Assembly (NCBI RefSeq): GCF_000485595.1
Contig: NW_014577144.1
Span: forward strand, 87,284-123,502
Direction: 5' to 3'
Origin: Priapulus caudatus
Taxonomy: Eukaryota; Priapulida; Priapulimorpha; Priapulimorphida; Priapulidae
Length of the DNA stretch: 36,219 nucleotides
In this document: one piece after another, positions 30,551 through 36,219 of the stretch
Position numbering within the stretch: the stretch's first letter is position 1
Layout: each line of letters begins with the position of its first letter
Made by a program: the position numbers and the translations under genes
The notes under the pieces: generated by a model
Databases searched by the model: none
The model's input: the letters and a program-made list of their open reading frames with translations, nothing else
What the model was told of the DNA's origin: nothing

Positions 30551-30600
30551 TATAAATGCGTTTTTAACAGTCCGAATTTAGTCGATCTCTCGGACATTGA
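30551..30600 (+). promoter_or_regulatory. Possible TATA-type core promoter
   Basis: TATAAATG at 30551 lies about 30 bases upstream of an initiator-like TTTAGTC near 30578. A second TATAAACC lies at 30476. A well-placed ATG (AAAGATGGAACG) follows at 30824, after a GA microsatellite, and would begin MERGKQFFGRAR, then run into an Asp repeat. Promoter function is inference from motif spacing only. Confidence 0.2.
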
Positions 30601-30657
30601 GTTTCAGCTGAGAGTGCGAGCGTATATGTGGTCACAATCAATTAACTTATAAAAACA

Positions 30658-30750
30658 GACGAGAGAGAGAGAGAGAGAGAGCGCGATAGAGAGAGAGCGA
30701 GGGAGAGAGAGAGCGCGAGCGCGAGAGAGATATATAGAGTGAGAGGGAGA
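30658..30750 (+). repeat. (GA)n microsatellite
   Basis: GAGAGA with GCGC interruptions for about 90 bases. Confidence 0.9.
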
Positions 30751-30879
30751 GGGGCGAAAGCTAAATAGATCGGAAGAAAGTTGGCGGGTTGTGTCAGGCC
30801 GTCCTTTCTGACTTCGGTTAAAGATGGAACGTGGCAAACAATTTTTTGGGCGAGCTCGGGCATATTCGTGTTTGCTCGG

Positions 30880-30916
30880 GTGTGACGACGATGACGATGA
30901 CGACGACGATGACGAC

Positions 30917-30960
<44 letters not shown>

Positions 30961-30965
30961 GTCGA
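30880..30965 (+). repeat. (GACGAT)n trinucleotide/hexanucleotide tract
   Basis: GACGAT and GATGAC units for 80 bases, read as about 25 aspartates in the frame that starts at ATG 30824 (context AAAGATGG). Whether it is translated is unknown: downstream the frame runs into a TG tract and no donor is evident. Confidence 0.85.
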
Positions 30966-31032
30966 TGAATCACGGAACGATTACGATACTTTGTGAGCGA
31001 TGTCATAGCCTCAGTGAAACACTCACAGACAC

Positions 31033-31033
31033 A

Positions 31034-31082
<49 letters not shown>

Positions 31083-31150
31083 TGTGTGTGTGTTATGTGT
31101 GTGCGTGTGTGTTTGTATTTGTGTATGTATGTGTGTGTGCATGTTCGCGC
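31033..31150 (+). repeat. (TG)n microsatellite
   Basis: Nearly perfect TG run to about 31085, then interrupted copies to 31150. Confidence 0.95.
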
Positions 31151-31283
31151 GTACGTGTGTATGTAATATACGTCAACCAATGTTTCCTTTCACCTAAAAG
31201 AGTCCATCGCTTCATTCCGTGTGCAACTTTTCGGTGCCCTCGCCCCTTCTCGGTGACGGATCCCTGCGTACACTGCTTGATAC

Positions 31284-31320
31284 TATCAGGAGCTAATATT
31301 GTCATTATTAGCTCCTGATA
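31284..31320. repeat. Perfect hairpin, 15 bp stem, 7 base loop
   Basis: TATCAGGAGCTAATA (31284-31298) and TATTAGCTCCTGATA (31306-31320) are exact reverse complements around TTGTCAT. Pairing continues imperfectly outward. The neighbour at 31364-31437 shares the TTGATAxTATCAGGAG start. Confidence 0.9.
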
Positions 31321-31363
31321 CTATAGACCTATCTGTCTGTACGTATGTGTATGATGTGCCCTT

Positions 31364-31437
31364 GATATTATCAGGAGTGAATAATAATAATAAAATATAA
31401 TATAAATCTATTATTATTATTCACTCCCGATATTATC
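31364..31437. repeat. Long imperfect hairpin, about 28 bp stem
   Basis: GATATTATCAGGAGTGAATA and the AATAAT run after it (31364-31392) pair with the segment ending TTCACTCCCGATATTATC (31409-31437), with about three mismatches and an AT-rich loop. It resembles a very small fold-back element and shares its opening with the hairpin 65 bases to the left. Confidence 0.88.
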
Positions 31438-31478
31438 AACACAGACTACAACAAACCCATGCACTTTTCTGTCGCGAG

Positions 31479-31901
31479 TCAAGGATCATTAGCATATGCG
31501 CATTTCATGCGAGACTCGTCATGAATGTTTCTGCATAAAACAGGCATCATTCCGGAATTGATTCTTCCGGAAAAGCCGTACACCATAATTCCATTTTTGC
31601 GAAACGATGTTAACATAATAGACGACAGCGTGTAATGTTGAAAGTGCATTGATAGCATATACATAGCATGATGAACGTCTGTAGATGTTGTTTCTCCGCC
31701 AAGACGGCGGAAGGCGAAGTGAATGCAAAGTATGTACTTCAAGATCGAGGATCGCGGTATACACAATAATACAGGGTTTTTATTATTATATATATTGAAA
31801 GGTTGCCGCAACGCAAGGGCCTTCACCGCGACATTTACATTACAATTTCCTGATGGAATTCCATTACACAAATAAACGCGAGCAGGCGCGCGGGCACTCA
31901 T
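31479..31901 (-). other. 140-codon open frame, probably not coding
   Basis: A true ATG (31901) opens 140 codons starting MSARAPARVYLCNG. It is long for this window, but an open frame of this size is expected a few times by chance in 36 kb on both strands. The product has no recognisable motif, no clear membrane or signal segment, and no splice or promoter context. It is listed so that it is not mistaken for a confident gene. Confidence 0.12.
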
Positions 31902-31959
31902 AGAATCACGTTTTTACGCGCTAATACTGTTAATGTTTTATAATTAAGCAGGAAAGACT

Positions 31960-32330
31960 GAAAACAATTTCAGTTCATTGTTGAGAGAAAGGAAACGCGA
32001 GAGACAGCAGAGAGCGAGTGTGTGTGTTAATTGTGTGTGAAAGAGAGGAGGCGGAGGAGAGAGACAGAGAAACACACAGTGTTTGTGATTGGTGGGATTT
32101 GGAATATAAATAAGAGATTTTGGGAGAGGAAGGGAAGCTGAGACTGACGGAACGAGACGGAACTGGACGGAGCTGGTATTTGTAAACAATATACATCTTT
32201 CATTTGAACACAAATTATACTTCTTCTTGATTATTTTACTCTAAATTCTACATCGTAAGATCCATACTACACAGCGAGAGAGATAGAGAAGGGGAAGAAA
32301 GATATATAGATAGATAGATGGAGAGAAAGA
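31960..32330 (+). repeat. GA-rich interrupted tract
   Basis: GAGAGA-rich blocks at 31980-32130 and 32270-32340 separated by AT-rich sequence; degraded microsatellite without a fixed period. Confidence 0.6.
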
Positions 32331-32398
32331 GAAAAGGAGATATAGGTAGGTAGACAGACAGATAGATAGAAAGATAGATAGATAGATAGATAGATAGC

Positions 32399-32442
<44 letters not shown>

Positions 32443-32484
32443 GAGATGGGTATATAGATATATAGATAGATAGATAGATAGAAT

Positions 32485-32516
<32 letters not shown>

Positions 32517-32550
32517 TGTATAGATAGATAGATAGATATATAGATTGTAT

Positions 32551-32587
<37 letters not shown>

Positions 32588-32815
32588 AAAGATAGAATAG
32601 ATAGATAGATAGGGATAAGAGATAGAAGATAGATAGATAGATAGATAGATAGATAAGATAGAGAGAAGAGCACTACGATAGAATCAGACTAGCATAATAG
32701 CATAGCATAGATAGATAGGAATAGATATGATAGATTAGATAGATAAATAGATAGTAGATAAGGGAGGTAGAAGATAGATACGAAATAGATAGATTAGAGG
32801 AATAGGATAGGATAA
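32300..32815 (+). repeat. (GATA)n microsatellite, interrupted
   Basis: GATA tetramers in several blocks for about 500 bases with TATA, GAGA and GGTA interruptions; beyond 32640 the copies are strongly degraded. Between 32816 and 33450 there is no supported feature. Confidence 0.95.
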
Positions 32816-33449
32816 AGTAGGGGAGTCGAGCGAATACCGCAGAGTAGTGATCGTATATTTTATAGCACGAGTCAATCAAGTAAAAACAAGGCATAGCTAA
32901 TAGAGTACACGTCGAGACGCAAAGACAAGTACACATGTGATAATTAGCACAAGGAGACCTTCAGAGATCCCGAGTAGAAAATTTCCGACAAAAATAACGA
33001 TGCGAACTGCACATGGGAGGCGCGGTCGTATTTAATCACTTATCCGCCAGAAGAGGTAGTCTAATCTCTGCGTCCGGCTGCCGCATATCCCTCCACATGA
33101 TGCCTTTTTTGGTCCAAATGATATATTTATAGACTGGGTGAAATGTACAGCCGGTCGGCTGGAGTGCACTAAACGCCTATGAGAACGGTAATATTATCGA
33201 AAAATACGCACTCACAACACCAGGCAACACGCACCGCACAATACACACCAAGAATTATGTGAAATGTAACATCCTCTGCATGACTCCCATTGCAGTGCGC
33301 ATCAGCCACGCGTGAAAAGTGATCTAGAGACTCATCGCATCTTTCTTGGTACCACTGTCCAGAAAAAAAGAAAAAAAAATGCCGTTTCCATTAGCGGCAG
33401 TATATGCCATGCCTGCTGTCGCTCTGCTACCTCACAGCAGACGCTGCGC

Positions 33450-33730
33450 CCCACACAAACACACACGCACGCACGGCAGCACACACACACGCACACACAC
33501 ACACAACACACCACACACAGACACACACACCAAACGAACACCCGCCACGTACGCACAGCGCGCGGCACGACACACCACACACACGCGCACGCGCACACAC
33601 AACAGCACGCGCGCGCACGACACACACATGCCCACCCGCACAACGCCCGACTGACACTCACACCCACACGCACACACACATCACACAACCCACACACACA
33701 CACCCAAACACACACACACACACACACCTT
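33450..33730 (+). repeat. (CA)n-rich tract
   Basis: CA dinucleotides with CGCG and ACCAC interruptions. The His/Thr-rich plus frames and Cys/Val-rich minus frames are artefacts. From 33731 to 34245 the sequence is of mixed composition with no supported gene. Confidence 0.92.
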
Positions 33731-34245
33731 AGAGAGCAGAGACGCGCGATTAATTTTCCGCACGCGCGCAATAAAAAATTAATTTCCCACGCAAAGCCGA
33801 AAATAGCTACGTTTAACAACAAACAAACAACCACGTCGAGGCGAACACCTCAGCCCTGCGAGTCTGCGTTTAGCTCTCGCCACGTCTGTCTTCTCTTCGC
33901 TTCGCTCGCCAGCAGCACCAACCTCCCCATCTCGTTAGACGCAATGTCAACGATCATCGAGTAGCTTATCCTCGGGGGAAACGCTTCCACTAACCGCCTC
34001 CGCCTCCTCCCGCCCTCCTCCTTCCTTCGTCATCGTGAAATGCAAATCCGCTAACAAAGAGCTTCCGTTTTTCTGTCGACGCCCGCAAAAGGTTTCATTA
34101 CACATCGAAATGCTCGCCAGTGAAGACGTCTGCGTTCCCCATAGCAGGACGTCGGCACATTAAAACCTGTGCGGCGAGAAGAATTTCGGTGTCGGCAGGT
34201 CTGCGTTTGCGCGCAGCTTTCGTAACACATACGAGCGACCGCATC

Positions 34246-34249
34246 TGTG

Positions 34250-34284
<35 letters not shown>

Positions 34285-34577
34285 ACTCTCTCTACTCTCT
34301 CTCATTCTCTCTCTCTACTCGTCTCTCTCTTCTCTGCCTCTCTCGCCTCTCTCTCTTCTCTCTCTCTCTCTCTCGTTCTCTATTGATCTTCTCTCTCTCT
34401 CGCTCTTCTCTGCCTCTCTCTCTCTGTCTCCTCTCTCTCTCCTCTCTCCTCTATCATTCTCTCTCTCTCTCTCTCTCTCCTCGCTCTCTCTCTCATTCTC
34501 TCATCTCTTCTCGCTCTCTATCTCTGTTCTCTCGTCTCTCTCTCTCTCCTATATATAATATATAATTATATATATAT
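34246..34577 (+). repeat. (CT)n microsatellite followed by short (TA)n
   Basis: CTCTCT with ACTC, GCCTC and GTTC interruptions to about 34552, then TATATA to 34577. Confidence 0.95.
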
Positions 34578-34669
34578 CGTGGATGCAGTTAATTATGAGG
34601 ATGTATCAACCGCGGCAAACGCTGTGGAAAGGAATTCTTGTCGTGCTGCTAGTTACATGCTCATGCGAA

Positions 34670-35745
34670 GTGGCTGGTGTGTGATGCTGCTGTCCTCTCT
34701 CTCACGTCGCTGTGTGCGTGTAGTAGCATTACCAGTGAACCGCTGGTGTCTTGATGCCTCTGTCCTTCCTCTCACGTCCCTGTGTGCGTTGGTAGCGTAC
34801 ATTAGCCAGTGAACCGCTGGTGTGTGCATGGCCTCAGTCCTCTCATCTCACGTCCGCTGGGTAGCGTGTAGTACATTACCGTGAACGCGCTGGTGCTGTG
34901 TGCTCTGTCCTCTCTCTCACGTCTCTTGTGCGTGTAGCTACGATTACCGTGAACCGCTGGTTGTGTATGCCTCAGTCCTCTCTCTCCACGTCCCTGCTGT
35001 GCGTGATAGACATTACCGTGATGAAACCCGGTGCGTGTGATGCCTTCATGTCCTCTCTCTCACGTCCTGTGTTGCGTGTAGTATCATTATCGCGTGAACG
35101 CTGTGTGTGATGCCTCTCTCTCTCTCTCAACGTCCTGTGTGCGTGTAGTACATTTACCGTGACCGCTTGGAGGGGGTTGGTTGGATGCCTCTGTCCTCTC
35201 CTCACGTCCCTGTGTGCGATTAGACATTACCTGAACCGCTGGTGGTGATGGCCTCTGTCCTCTCTCTCACGTCCCTGTGTGTCGTGTAGTACATTACCGT
35301 GAACCGCATGCGTGGCGATGGATGCCTCTGTCGCTCTCTCTCAGCGTCGCCTGTGTGGCGTGATGTACATTACCGTGAAGCCGCCTGGTGTGTGATGCCT
35401 CAGTCTGCTCTCTCACGTCCTGTGGCGTGTAGTACCATACCGTGACCGCTGTGTGATCGCCTCAGCTCCCTCTCTCTCACGTACCCTCGGTGTGCGCTGT
35501 ATACATTACGCGTGAACCGCTGGTGTGTGCATGCCTCTGTCCTCTCTCTCAAATCGTCGCCTCGTGTCGTGTAGATACATTACGTGGAACCGCTGCGTGT
35601 GTGTGAGCCGCTCTGTACTCTTCTCTCACGTCGCTGTGTGCGTTGTAATACACTTACCGTGAACGCGCTGCTGTTGATGCCTCAGATCCTCTCTCCACGT
35701 CTCTGTGTGCGAGTAGTACATTAGCCGTGAACGCGCTGATGTCAT
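34670..35745 (+). repeat. Minisatellite, about 67 bp unit, about 16 copies
   Basis: The unit reads, in parts, GAACCGCTGGTGTGTGATGC, CTCTGTCCTCTCTCTCACGT, CCCTGTGTGCGTGTAG and TACATTACCGT. It repeats about 16 times. Copies differ almost only by single inserted or lost bases (for example ATTAGCCAGTGAACC against ATTACCGTGAACC), so real copy identity is probably higher than shown. No frame is maintained. Confidence 0.92.
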
Positions 35746-35990
35746 TGTCGCTGACAGCCTTTCCTGCCTGTTTACTTAAAATGCAAGCGTTGCTATTTTT
35801 TTTTACTATAAGGCATATCTGTGAGTTATAGAAACCGCGGCTGTGCATTGCTCCTAATCACATACGTGCCCACTTCCCCTGCCCCGCGGAGGGTTTAAAC
35901 GCGAACACCACAACACAGTTCCTCGGAGTTGATGACTTAGATTTTAATTATATTATTTATATACTTTATCTTTATTTTATTCATCCTTAG

Positions 35991-36117
35991 AAGTCCATGA
36001 TGGTATTTGCTCTTCATGCCATTCTCATCCAGCTGGTTCCCCTGGTATTTGCCTCGCGCTGTGACGCTCCACCCAACTTCGACACGCTTACCTTATTTGA
36101 GAGTGTTCCTCTCTCAT
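35991..36117 (+). CDS. First coding exon of a secreted or membrane protein (signal peptide), partial
   Basis: A strong acceptor (TTATCTTTATTTTATTCATCCTTAG, ending 35990) is followed six bases later by two consecutive ATGs at 35997 and 36000. The second has A at -3 and G at +4. The product starts MMVFALHAILIQLVPL and continues VFASRCDAPPNFDTLTLF: a short start, a hydrophobic core of about 16 residues and a small-residue cleavage site near Ala19/Ser20, a classical signal peptide. The mature part begins with Arg-Cys. The frame stays open through a CT microsatellite to the window end, which is probably intron; no canonical donor is visible near 36110 (GAGAGTGTTCC). The 5' untranslated exon would lie upstream across the acceptor. 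Family unknown. Confidence 0.45.
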
Positions 36118-36219
36118 CTTCTCTTCTCTCTCTCTCTCTTCTCTCTTCTCTCTCTTCTCTCTCCTCTCTCATCTCTCTCTCCTCTCTTCCTGCTCTCTCC
36201 TACCTTCTCTTCTCTCTCA
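36105..36219 (+). repeat. (CT)n microsatellite at the window edge
   Basis: CTCTCTTCTCTCT words from about 36108 to the end of the window, continuing beyond it. Confidence 0.9.

Noticed and set aside
31479-31901. 140-codon ORF as a gene
   Set aside because: Openness of this length is expected by chance in 36 kb on six frames; no motif, splice site or promoter supports it.
1-36219. Viral or retroelement polymerase, integrase or capsid genes
   Set aside because: I looked for reverse-transcriptase, integrase and transposase motifs in the open frames and found none.

Overview
The window looks like nuclear DNA of a non-vertebrate animal, probably a marine invertebrate. Coding signal is very sparse, exons have metazoan splice sites, CpG-rich islands sit in AT-rich surroundings, and simple-sequence repeats are extremely dense (GATA, GATG, CA/TG, GA/CT, AGC/ATC, TA, several minisatellites). 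There is no bacterial gene organisation, no rRNA or convincing tRNA, no CRISPR array and no operon. The species cannot be named from the sequence.

Two runs of exactly 25 N (12506-12530 and 22974-22998) mark assembly gaps. Long stretches around them (about 10.4-26.2 kb, and locally 8.4-8.87 kb and 34.6-35.75 kb) show the one-base insertions and deletions expected of uncorrected long reads. Reading these stretches against each other shows a large nested duplication. A forward arm (about 11.7-17.1 kb) is repeated in inverted orientation at about 18.96-22.97 kb (R1). Part of it is repeated, again inverted, at about 23.0-26.2 kb (R2). A block at 10.83-11.63 kb recurs in direct orientation at 17.31-18.03 kb. 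This is either a real palindromic segmental repeat or, more likely in my view, a gap-filling artefact.

The strongest gene is the terminal coding exon of a Cys-loop ligand-gated ion channel (nicotinic-receptor-like) on the minus strand at 6020-6582, with a clear acceptor, M3, the intracellular loop, M4 and a long glycosylatable extracellular tail. A plus-strand GC-rich exon at 7584-7838 resembles a hyalin-repeat (HYR) module. At the right edge (35991 onwards) an acceptor is followed by a start codon and a signal peptide, probably the first coding exon of a secreted or membrane protein. Weaker exon candidates are at 3519-3675, 12692-12814, 16078-16197, 19309-19503, 28179-28330 and 29182-29227; none is recognised.

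Mobile-element-like structures include a 163 bp MITE with 16 bp perfect terminal inverted repeats (2640-2802), a fold-back element (943-1451) and two neighbouring long hairpins that share a motif (31284-31320, 31364-31437). I found no convincing new molecular system. The observations most worth following are the palindromic, noisy region and the two paired hairpins.
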